Shown in pieces: positions 1 to 8,622 of a DNA stretch of 19,868 nt. This DNA comes from Stephanodiscus triporus (lineage: Eukaryota; Bacillariophyta; Thalassiosirophyceae; Thalassiosirales; Thalassiosiraceae). Position numbers and translations under genes: made by a program. The DNA is taken from contig JALLAZ010000465.1 of the NCBI GenBank assembly GCA_036939755.1, positions 1-19,868 of the forward strand, in the 5' to 3' direction. The notes under the pieces were generated by a model, which searched no databases, was not told where the DNA came from, and saw only the letters and a list, made by a program, of their open reading frames with translations. Numbering within the stretch: position 1 is the stretch's first letter; each line of letters opens with the position of its first letter.

Positions 1-71
1 TTTGTTTTTTCTATTGCATGTTTGATTGTCATGTCATTTACTTACGTTTTGCCTCGCCGCCTCTGCCGCAG

Positions 72-649
72 GAGCGAAAAACCACCAATACGCAGCCAAC
101 AAGGACGAGGATGAGGACAAGGACGAGGACGTGCCCGACATAGCCGTGATGCCCCCCAAGAAAAAGCCCATGGCAGCCACAGCAGCGGCCGCGGCACCTG
201 ACGTGGAGAGGAAAGTGACGCCTTCCCCCGCCCCAAAGCCGTCAATCTTCTCTGTCAGCTCCGCCGACATGTTCGGCATGAGCTACTTCTGCGAAGGCAA
301 TCAAGACTTTGCAGAAGTGGCATTCCTTGTCAACGGAGTGCTCTGGGATATCAACTATCACGTGAGCGTGGCTCCGGACAGCGAGGCCATCTACTACGTG
401 CATGCCATCCACGCGGAGTGATTCAACAAGGAAGTCCTCTGCTCGATAATGGGATGTGACTACTTGACGACGAATTGTCGCCCAGGAGATAATTTCAAAG
501 AAGGTGCTCCCCGAAAGCAACCCCAAATCTTCAAGGGCAACTACGCCATCGACTATGTCACAAAGGACTCCAACGGTGGGAGGAACCGCCAACGCAGCAC
601 CATCCTCATCGTGAGGGTGAAGAAGGCAAAGGAGCGGCGGTGCAGGTAG
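72..649 (+). pseudogene. 3' part of an unrecognised gene or element ORF, interrupted by one in-frame UGA
   Basis: The sequence before base 72 looks like the end of an intron (pyrimidine-rich, ending in gccgcag), so coding probably starts at 72. The frame runs through an acidic Asp/Glu/Lys repeat, an Ala- and Pro-rich linker with a basic patch (PPKKKP), and a folded-looking part (MSYFCEGNQDFAEVAFLVNG). It meets TGA at 419-421, then continues in the same frame as FNKEVLCSIMGCDYLTTNC and ends at the TAG at 647-649 after a basic tail. Continuation of plausible protein in one frame on both sides suggests a single nonsense mutation in a once longer gene. The style (acidic linker, then compact domain) resembles multi-copy diatom hypothetical proteins, but I cannot name the family. 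The true 5' end lies outside the window. The alternative is two separate short ORFs, or a genuine UGA recoding event. Confidence 0.5.
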
Positions 650-1132
650 TCGTCGGGGAGATCAGCCTCCTTGGCGACTTCAGCCAGGGGAGCAGCAACG
701 GCAGCCCCCTTCCTCGCCGCCAGAAGAGGGCCCGTCGCGAACACGAGGTTCGCGACGACGACGACGACGACGACGACGAAGGAGGGGGCGAATACGTTGG
801 ATACGTTGGAGGCGGAGGTGGGAGCGGAGGGGCGAAGTGGGCACCAGTATGAATCATCGCATTTTAGTAATTCTTTTGATATAATTTCATATAAAAAGTA
901 TGAATTCACACTAGTAAGTACTAAAACACACTTAAAGTCTGAATTTATACTTTCATACTTTCATAATACCTACCAAAGGGGAAAACGTAGCTATTCCCCC
1001 AGCTCCCTTGGTTCGCTCACGTGCGCACCCACCCTTTTACATTACGTCGTCCGATGCGTCGGTGAACCACCTGGATCATCAAAGAGTAATTGAACGCGTT
1101 GTATCGTACGCTGTCCAGCTGTCCACAACGTG
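650..1132. other. Intergenic, low-complexity GC-rich block then AT-rich upstream region
   Basis: Bases 650-850 are GC-rich and low in complexity, with open frames on both strands that are compositional (runs of Asp, Thr, Ser or Gly). Bases 850-970 become AT-rich. The last 150 bases before the ATG at 1133 should hold the promoter and 5' UTR of the beta-hydroxylase gene. I see no convincing core promoter motif. Confidence 0.5.
754..777. repeat. (GAC)8 trinucleotide microsatellite
   Basis: Eight perfect GAC units followed by GAA. It reads as poly-Asp or poly-Thr on the + strand and poly-Ser or poly-Val on the - strand, which explains several spurious open frames here. Confidence 0.9.
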
Positions 1133-2615
1133 ATGGTGCCGCAGGCACTGAGAATAGCAGCACTAATTGGTATATTGGCAAGAACGGCAACATTCATTTT
1201 TGCCGATGCATTCGCTCCAACATGCCCCCAGCTGCAGCAAAACCAACAACCACAAGTATACACATCTCCTAGCAGACAGTTCGCGAAGAAGGGCGGAGGA
1301 GGTGGATTCGGGTCCTCGTCGTCCGGCACGCCGCCCAAAAGGAAGGCCGCACGGGGAAAATCCGGACGCGGCGACGACCTCATCTCCGCGCTTAACGACG
1401 ATGGACCGAGGGAGGAGGAGGAGAAGAAGAAATCGTTCTCGCGAACGTTCGTCAAGGCCGATCAGGACCGCCTCCTCAACGACCTCGCCGCCAGGTCCGC
1501 GCGGACGATAATTGGCCGTGCCGTCGCGAAGTCGCCGGACTACGGATCGCCCGACATGGACCCATTCTGGAGCCTGCTACCGAGCTTGATTTCGACGAAG
1601 TTCCCCGCCGCGACCGACGACGAGTTGAGGCGCGTCGCCGGCATGGTCGAATTCTCGCTCGGGTCGCGCGGTTTGTTGGAGGACGACGTGATCGCTAATC
1701 CGTGGAGGCCGCACGACGAGCTACACGCCTACATGCCAGGTTTGGGAGAGACGGAGCCTTTCCTCGATACGAGTCGACTTGATCTGTGCGAACGATTGTC
1801 TGAGAATTACGAGACGATTGCGAAGGAGTACGAAATGCTGTTGGAGAATCGGTTCGATCGCAAGGGCAACGATCGGTTTCAGAGCGTCACTTCCATGAAT
1901 TGTAAGATTTTTTTTTCCCACGTGTTTTTACTGATGGCTGGGCCTGATCATCAAATGTCTTACTCGAGCTATTCTTTTGTGTACAACTGCTCTTGCACTT
2001 TCGCTTGTAAATCAGATGAGTCTGGTTGGAAAACGATGGTGTTGTTTTATAATGGTCACAGGCTCAAAGATTTCCCATATCATTTATGCCCAGTAACCAC
2101 GCGCATCTTGGAATCTGTACCACTCGCGGGACGAATAGCAGGATTTAACCGACAGCAACCTGGGAGTGGGATTCCCCTGCACAGCGATGGGAACAATATG
2201 TGGCTTACGTGCCAGATGGGGATCAAGGTGCCCCCTCGGATCGCGAAGGCGGGGGGAGATGACTCTCTCGTACCCTCGGCTCATATTCGCGTCGGTCCCG
2301 AAACTCGTCATTGGGAGGAGGGGAAATGCCTCCTGTACGACACGACCTACGAACACGAAACGTACAATGCCCATCCCACGGAAGAGAGAGTGGTGCTGCA
2401 TGTCGATTTTTTCAACACGTTGAAGATGACCAAATTGGAGATAGATGTGCTGCAATATATTTACGATATGAGGTTCGTATCTTCATCATGACCTCTTTTC
2501 ATCATGGTCGTATTTTTCTTACTCAAAAATCGTTTTGTAACACTATACATGTTTCTACAGGGAGCAATTTATGAAGGCCGAGGGAGTTGCAAAGGTTGGC
2601 GCCCAGATTCTTTAG
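1133..2615 (+). CDS. Plastid-targeted aspartyl/asparaginyl beta-hydroxylase-type 2OG dioxygenase
   Basis: Three exons give 426 residues: 1133-1901, 2016-2472 and 2561-2615, with GT-AG introns of 114 and 88 nt. The ATG at 1133 is chosen because a GTG before it cannot serve here and because it starts a signal-peptide-like stretch (about residues 5-26). That stretch ends in DA/FAP, a variant of the ASAFAP signal of diatom plastid preproteins, followed by a basic, Gly/Ser-rich transit-like segment. The C-terminal half (about 225-405) matches the Asp/Asn beta-hydroxylase fold: iron ligands HSD (H312, D314) and H370 in YDTTYEHETYN, with R381 in ERVVLHVDFF placed to bind 2-oxoglutarate. Family members hydroxylate Asp/Asn side chains using Fe(II), O2 and 2OG; the substrate here is unknown. 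It is convergent with the ArfGAP gene. Intron 1 is a multiple of three without stops, so its retention would keep the frame. Family call is strong; plastid targeting is inferred. Confidence 0.85.
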
Positions 2616-3343
2616 GATCTCTTTTGACTCCTTGTTAAACTAAGAAAAAAATTGGATATGTGTATGACTCATTTTGGCACACACCCTTGAATTTGTGTTC
2701 GGCGAAGCAAACTGGAGCTTGTCGGGTAGTGATTTGTCTGCTGATCATCGTTTGTCTTTCACTTAAAGATGATTGTTTTGACAAAGCTTATGTCATAACA
2801 ATTTCCTTCCCCAGTGATGACAATAGTCTTTGGGCAAAGCTTAATCTAAATTGTCCGGACTTCAACCATCATCACCTGTCACATTTCGTTCGACGAAACC
2901 ACCTCCCGAACATCATACGTTTGTTGAGGAATGAACGGTGTAAGTGAGGGCAAATGATCGATGAAGGCCTCCGCGTACATTGTACATCGAATCAAGACCA
3001 CGGGGATCGTCGCCACCATGTCCGCGTCTTCTCGAAGTCACTTTTTGGTTGTTATCAGTTTTGCATGTTGGAGATGTACGGAACAAATATCTATTAAGTA
3101 TGCAGAAAAAATAATAATTTTGATGCAACAGAGTAATACAAGTTGCTTCTTGATTGTGGCTTGGAAGTTTGGAGCCTGACTTGGTATCCCCAGAAAAAAT
3201 CCTTTTAGACAAGTACTCCTCTGGACATCATTCCTACAGGCAAGGAGGATAGGAACATGGACAATGAAGAAACTCCGTGTCTGTTTATTGACATCAATAC
3301 TTAACTGGTTAAGTAACTACTTCAGTGCGTTCCGATTAATTCT
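2616..3343. other. Intergenic region between two convergent 3' ends
   Basis: This holds the 3' UTR of the beta-hydroxylase gene and of the convergent ArfGAP gene. Open frames of 70-100 codons exist (for example 2660-2947 +) but show no recognisable domain, no splice partners and no coding-like composition. I see no RNA gene or repeat. Confidence 0.5.
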
Positions 3344-4660
3344 TCAGGGGTCAAAGCAAATGCCTCTTTGCGCACCTAACTGATTTCCAGTGCTCAGTTG
3401 ATGGTACATTCCGATCGGCGCTTTGTTTGCATACGATCGGGACGAATAGGAAATCATCGTTTGCTCGTCGTCGTTATCGGTGCGAGACCATAATTGTTGT
3501 CGCTCATTGGAAGCATGGTCGCCGTATTGATCGTGAATCGATGTGTCGCCTACTTCCCCTATCACGTGATCACTAGGTCGCCATCTAGACCTCTGTGAGG
3601 CATGTTCATCAGCTCTTGGGATAGGATGGCCCAAGGTTTTATTGGCATGGAAGGCTAATTTCTTTTTAGCTTCCTCTGGCTCGTCTGTCCGATTCGCATT
3701 AATAGAGGAATTCATAGCACGCCTCAACTTAATACGTTGCTTGATCAGATCAATGTTCGGTGCTTCATGCTTCATCAGCGGTGCGGTCAGGTTTCTTCCC
3801 TTCCTAGGCCCTGCTATGCGTACCTTGTTTTCGGGGGAAATAACACCATTATCTCCTACTCCCTCCCCCTCTCCATTATGGGGATTGCCGCCTGAATCGT
3901 TGGCTTGCGGTGAATCACTGTTGAAAAATCCAGGAATTTCGTCCCCAGACATGTTGTTCTGCTCAAATATTTGTTGGAATGGATCGCGACGAGAAAAGTC
4001 CATCTTCTGCAGCAATTTTTCCTTGGCGGCATCCTCTTGTCGCATGGCGGTAATTCGAGCATAGAAGACCGCATCCACCTTCTTCGACAGAAGTTTACGA
4101 TAGGTGGCTGCGGCGTTGGACAGGTAGACCTGCTTGAACGCCAAAATATCCTCGGAATACGATTCGTTGGGTTTGCCCTTGGGGGGACGCCACCGTGGCT
4201 TGTGCTTGACGTAATCCAACATTTGCGTGTTCCCCCCCTCAAACATGGCGAGAGTGGAGCGGAGGCTCCAGTGCTCGTCCCTGAGGTGCTTGACTTGAGA
4301 TTCCTCCCCCGACTCGGTCACGTGCCTGTGGGCGCAATCCTGGCATAGTATCGTCCCGTACCCGATCGACGCGTACTTCAGAAGGTCGGATCGATCCTCG
4401 CCGCAGTCCACGCAACACTGATTCCCCGCCAGGAGCCTCGCGATGGGCAGACACAGCGGGGGGAATCCCAACGTCTCGGCCTTCCCGCCGGATATTTCCG
4501 CGCGACACAGCGATTCCAACTCGATGCCGGCGTTGAATATTCTCGGAAAGGGGCGACTGCTGTTGGACGTTACGGATTGTCCCTCATCGCCGAAGCCCAA
4601 GCTCTTCGATCCAAGCGAGGATGCATCGTCGTTGTTGTTGTCGGAGTAGGGGTGCTGCAT
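3344..4660 (-). CDS. ArfGAP-domain protein
   Basis: A single-exon frame of 438 residues starting at the ATG at 4660. After a Ser/Asn-rich N-terminus (1-60) comes an ArfGAP-type zinc finger: C83-x2-C86, then C106-x2-C109, followed by HRH (R112 as candidate catalytic arginine), W131, GN at 143-144 and FKQVYLSNAAATYRKLL (175-191), which correspond in order to the conserved ArfGAP elements after the finger. Family members stimulate GTP hydrolysis by Arf GTPases in vesicle budding, usually at Golgi, endosome or plasma membrane. The Cys-pair gap is 19 residues instead of the usual 16, and the loop before the arginine is altered, so it is a divergent member and activity is uncertain. The rest (about 200-438) is charged, Asn/Ser-rich and probably disordered. 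A near-identical copy of its C-terminal coding region lies upstream at 4903-5066. The - strand tandem neighbour upstream is the fibrillin-like gene. Confidence 0.78.
   Translation of the reverse strand: MQHPYSDNNNDDASSLGSKSLGFGDEGQSVTSNSSRPFPRIFNAGIELESLCRAEISGGKAETLGFPPLCLPIARLLAGNQCCVDCGEDRSDLLKYASIGYGTILCQDCAHRHVTESGEESQVKHLRDEHWSLRSTLAMFEGGNTQMLDYVKHKPRWRPPKGKPNESYSEDILAFKQVYLSNAAATYRKLLSKKVDAVFYARITAMRQEDAAKEKLLQKMDFSRRDPFQQIFEQNNMSGDEIPGFFNSDSPQANDSGGNPHNGEGEGVGDNGVISPENKVRIAGPRKGRNLTAPLMKHEAPNIDLIKQRIKLRRAMNSSINANRTDEPEEAKKKLAFHANKTLGHPIPRADEHASQRSRWRPSDHVIGEVGDTSIHDQYGDHASNERQQLWSRTDNDDEQTMISYSSRSYANKAPIGMYHQLSTGNQLGAQRGICFDP
3421..3584 (-). repeat. Source copy of a 164-bp duplicated coding segment
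   Basis: This part of the ArfGAP coding region (C-terminal, from WRPSDHV to SYANK) recurs in the same orientation at 4903-5066, an offset of 1482. By eye 161 of 164 bases match. Confidence 0.95.
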
Positions 4661-4902
4661 GGCGTGGCGTTGAATGTGTTTTACCTCTAGCCCGGCGCGG
4701 CGGGGCGTCTCTTATCTTCTGGCTGGAGGCGGGAAATATTACAACAATGCAAACATTTGTAAGCTTTGGATCAAGTACGATAGGAAAAATGTTCCCTATT
4801 TACCCGCGAAACTTCCACGACCATTGTGTGACTTGTGACCTTGCCCATTGTAACATTACTATACGATACCTTGCCCACAACAGAGTGTAGTGTTGATGTA
4901 TT
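4661..4902 (-). promoter_or_regulatory. Upstream region of the ArfGAP gene with an E2F-like element
   Basis: Between the ArfGAP start and the duplicated fragment. It has a GC-rich part near the ATG and an AT-rich part further up. GGCGGGAAA at 4728-4736 resembles the core of an E2F/DP site, about 70 bp from the ATG. No TATA-like box stands out. Functional status is inference. Confidence 0.4.
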
Positions 4903-5089
4903 CTTTGTTTGCATACGATCGGGACGAATAGGAAATCATCGTTTGCTCGTCGTCATTATCGGTGCGAGACCATAATTGTTGTCGCTCATTGGAAGCATGG
5001 TCGCCGTATTGATCGTGAATCGATGTGTCGCCAACTTCCCCTATCACATGATCACTAGGTCGCCATTCGGTGGAATGCGTATCCACCAT
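4859..5089 (-). pseudogene. Orphan C-terminal fragment of the ArfGAP gene (76-codon open frame)
   Basis: Residues about 9-62 of this frame are identical to the stretch from WRPSDHV to SYANK of the neighbouring ArfGAP protein. Both ends are unrelated sequence: MVDTHSTE in front, EYINTTLCCGQGIV behind. The copy begins and ends inside an exon, with no splice sites at the junctions, so it was probably produced by a DNA-level duplication, not by exon shuffling. It contains no zinc finger and cannot be an ArfGAP. The frame happens to have an ATG and stop, so a 76-residue peptide is possible, but expression is unsupported. Confidence 0.7.
4903..5066 (-). repeat. Second copy of the 164-bp ArfGAP coding segment
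   Basis: Differs from 3421-3584 at three bases: 3473/4955 (G/A), 3551/5033 (T/A) and 3566/5048 (G/A), given on the + strand. All three are third codon positions in the ArfGAP frame and all are synonymous. Flanks do not match and I see no target-site duplication. Confidence 0.95.
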
Positions 5090-5216
5090 TACAGATAGAT
5101 GAAAAGGAAGTGACTACGCTTAGAAGAATTTCACGATTGCACGATGGAATGTGCTATGTACTTGGCGCAACAACTCCGCATAACACCAAACAACCAGTTC
5201 CCTTGGTAACCACGTA

Positions 5217-8200
5217 TTATTCATTTATGTTTGCCGAGAGATTCCCACGCATTGTTCTATACCTTTGTGACACGCCACTGCGAGCCAAAGGATAAATAGT
5301 TCCACGATGGCCTCGCATGATCAAGATATCCTCATCGAGATAAAGAACCTTTTTATTGAATCGGTAGCGAGTCAAATTAGGAATTCTAAATAAAACAACC
5401 AAGATTCAAAAGGTAATACTCACGTCCACGTAAATCTTTCCATGCCCACCAATAGGGCGATGGAGTGCATATTCCATGTGACCATCCTCCTCCATCTTAT
5501 TTGGAACGTCAGCTCCTAACAAAAGCTTTGCTGCCAAAGCTCGAGCACGCTCTCCAAGAGTTTTCCTCCATTTACCCTTGGCAAACATTGCGGTCCAATC
5601 TTCAAATCCTCCATAGCCATCGGATCCTTCATCAATTTGGATGGGTTCTTCATTATATTCATCTTCGTCCTCGTCATCGGTCTCAGCTCTGTCAAGCGAG
5701 GAAAGTCGTGCCGGAGAGAGCTTCCCTCCAGTAAACCATACCGTTAGTCGGTTAGGAGTATCAGGATCCGGTAAGACATACCCGGTCACAGACATGAGGG
5801 CACGCATTCGTTTGATTGGTGTCTGGGTGTTAGGGGGTTCAGGTTGGCCTACTGACGAAGGCGGCTCAATTGTTAGGGATACCGCGATGCTTTTATTCCG
5901 TTCGATGTGAAATGGTAATGTGTTAGTTTGTGAAGAAAATAACAACAAACATACAAAGAAGCCTCTCACTCATAAGACCGCAGAAGTGGACGATTTGCCG
6001 ATCCATCCCCGCCCGAATCGCACAACGAGGCGACTTCTTCCTTTAAGCTCTTTGGAACAAATGCAGGTAGTTCCTCTCGCTCGCCAATGATTTTTATTGT
6101 ATTGTGTGTACTTTGAACACTACAGATAAGATTGCTCGGCTGAAACATATCAAAACTCATCCTTCCAAGGGTGTACATGAATTCGCTTTCCATATTTGTT
6201 CCCAGGCACTCAACGTAGTTGGGCCGAGACATGTTCAACCAATATCCCTCGAACAAATCCGAAGAAGTTGGGCCTCCAATCTCATTACCGCTGTAACCAT
6301 ACTCACCACCATCAAAGCCTGGATCGCTCACTCTTCTTCCACCCCATGGACTCACTCTCGCATCTCTTCCACTCGTCTTGTAGAAATTTGACAGTATCTC
6401 AAGAGCGCTCAAAAAACGCTTGTCTTTCACATCTCCATGAGCCGACTGCAGTGCATCTATCAATTCGCTCCGAATAGACTTCGTGACCCAATTTCGTGGG
6501 TTGCTGACCATTTGAAGCATTTCGTTTTCTTCCGAGGCACGGTTCTTTTCCTCGAGAAGTTCTGCAATGATTTGCATAGTACCATCAAGTGTACTCGTTA
6601 TGGTGGCGGCATTACTCTTGGAGAGTGCGTGCGCACTTGATACCTCATTGTCTTGGTCATCATGTTCGTTTGTTGTGTAGTAGTCGCCCAAGGAGTCATA
6701 AGTTAAATACTCTCCTATGTCTCCCTCAGCGCAACCATTTTCGCTTTCAACACCGCCATCATTTTCTTCACCAAAATCGTACATCCCACCAATATTGTTA
6801 AAGACATTGTAACCGCTGCTCCAATCATCTGTGAAGACAGATTCTTCCTGCTTGACAGATGAGGAATGAGATGCTCTCTTGTGCTCGAACTGACTTCGTC
6901 GACGAGATTTGATGATAGAGCTGTCAACCTTAGTGGACTGTGATGAAGAGATAAATTGATTCTGATGCTGTTGCTGTTGCGGATACCGAAAGAATTTACT
7001 GCTGGTATCTATGCCCAAATCATTATAATTCTTTTCGAGTGATATGGAAAGAGCCGAACCTGCTCCACAGAGGCTGCTTACTCCAGCTGCTTCACTAGAG
7101 TCTAACTTTCTCTTCTTCCCTAGTGGACGATTATTGCAGTCTCTCTCAGCATTGTCATCCTCGTCGTTATCACCAAAACTATCTCCACTATTCGTGCCTC
7201 CCATTCTTTTCTTACCTTTATGAGCATTTATTCCGTCTTCCCACCACTTAGCATATGTTTCCTTCGATTCTTTCAGCGCGCGGTCGGCAATGTGGAAAGG
7301 AATTCCTGATAGGAAACTCTGATTAACATAGGTGGCGACGGTGCCAAGTGCTGAGCCCACGGTAGATATCCCTCGACGGAAAAGGCCTTTCGAGGGCGCT
7401 AATGTCTCTTGCGTTTGTGTATTGTTTGTTTCTTGAGTAGCTTTAACCTGATTCCAATCATTGGAATTATTTGAGTTTTGATTAACAGAGACATCAGACG
7501 GCGGTGGATACGAATAGGCATCAAGGAACATTGGCGATTTCTGTACAGCAGGTGGAGTGGGACAAGGGGTTGGACCCTGATTGGGCGTTAGAAATGCCAT
7601 TGGTATTGGCGAATCAGACGTTGCATGTTGATCATTCTCGAAAGCTGGAGATGTAGACACCGATTTGAAGTTCATTTGTACAGGTGGATTTTGTTGATAT
7701 ACTCCCAAAGGATTGCCGTTCATAACTGCGTTTGTATATATAGTGTTGGATGTCAAGGCGTTGTTTCCCCCCAACGAATTGTTGTTCGTTATTGCGCTCA
7801 TGCTGTTGACCCCTAAATTATAATTGTTGAATACTGTCGCACTGCTATTATTGTTGGTAAATATGGACAAAGGATTGAAGAAGAAACCCCCAAATTTGGT
7901 GTTCTGGGTATTCCTCACGTCCTGAGCTAATCCAGCGTTGAAATTCTGGACATTCTGAACATTATGAGCGCCCACATTGTTATAGGAAGCGTTGTTGGCC
8001 ATATTATTTTGGTTGCCATAGAAATTGTTGTTCGTAGGTAACCCCACGTTGGCGTTGATGCCCATGTTGTTGGCGATATTACCCATATTTATGTCGCCAT
8101 TCACATTGTTCGAATTATAATCCATGACGGCATTTCCCGCGTTGAGATTGTTAACACTCATACTCGACAAAGGTTGGTAGCTTCCGCAGTTGAAGTTGGT

Positions 8201-8344
8201 ATTAAAATTATACGGCATGGCAGCACCGCTAACTGAGCCGTCATTCGAGGCGGCGATGCCATTAACATCAATGGATCGCTCGTCCTCATTCTCGGCAGGA
8301 AATGATGTGGGATTGGAGAAGAAGAATCTCCTGTTGACACTCAT
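5217..8344 (-). CDS. Asn-rich protein with C-terminal PAP/fibrillin-like domain
   Basis: Three exons, 990 residues: 8344-5970, 5889-5424 and 5348-5217, with introns of 80 and 75 nt (donors gtgagagg and gtgagtat; a ctaac branch-like site in intron 1). Residues 40-215 are very rich in Asn; basic patches GKKRKLDS (409-416) and KSRRRSQFEHKR (479-490) look like nuclear localisation signals; a short coiled coil lies at about 590-615. The folded part, from about 620 to 970, has FEGYWLNMSRP, a YTLGRMSFDMFQP segment and PNRLTVWFTGG. An acidic insertion (DDEDEDEYNEE) follows, and the domain ends with YLDEDILIMRGHRGTIY, closely resembling the PAP/fibrillin C-terminal signature. Fibrillins usually act at plastoglobules or thylakoids, but no plastid signal is visible here. 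The second intron joins frames exactly at this signature, which supports the model. The domain call is moderate; function and location are unknown. Confidence 0.68.
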
Positions 8345-8622
8345 CGTTCAAGGTGTTGGTTGTTGCCGTTTGCCCGGGGTAGGATGATGTTCTGGAGAGT
8401 CAAGCGCACATGCAGGTGTGTAAAAAGAGGTGATGTTGGTGATGGACGGAAGCGAAGTGCAAAACATTTGGCGGGAAGGCAAAAAATCAAAACGCGCCGC
8501 CGTCAGGAAACCGCCGGCCGCGCATTGGCAAGAACCGCGACCCACTCCCCTCCGGACCGTTGTGGCCGCCACAGCAACAGTCAATCAATTCGTTTCACCT
8601 TGACGCCAAGCATGCCAACGCG
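8345..8622. promoter_or_regulatory. Shared divergent promoter region (278 bp)
   Basis: Start codons of the fibrillin-like gene (8344, -) and the coiled-coil gene (8623, +) face away from each other across 278 bp. The middle is GC-rich. It holds an E2F-type site at 8467-8477 and ATTGG (inverted CCAAT) at 8524-8528. No TATA box is evident. A shared bidirectional promoter is inferred from the layout. Confidence 0.6.
8467..8477. promoter_or_regulatory. E2F/DP-type binding site
   Basis: TTTGGCGGGAA is an exact match to the classical E2F recognition sequence. It sits 124 bp from the - strand start and 146 bp from the + strand start, where a shared cell-cycle site would be expected. Binding has not been shown here. 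Confidence 0.55.

Noticed and set aside
553..909. 118-codon - strand frame with poly-Val
   Set aside because: Produced by the (GAC)8 microsatellite and GC-rich low complexity; no domain.
3421..5066. The 164-bp repeat as ends of a transposon
   Set aside because: The repeat is ordinary ArfGAP coding sequence in direct orientation, the intervening DNA is the ArfGAP gene itself, and there are no terminal motifs.
8560..8622. Extended N-terminus of the coiled-coil protein starting at 8560
   Set aside because: The upstream extension begins with TTG, which is not used as a start here; the first in-frame ATG is at 8623.
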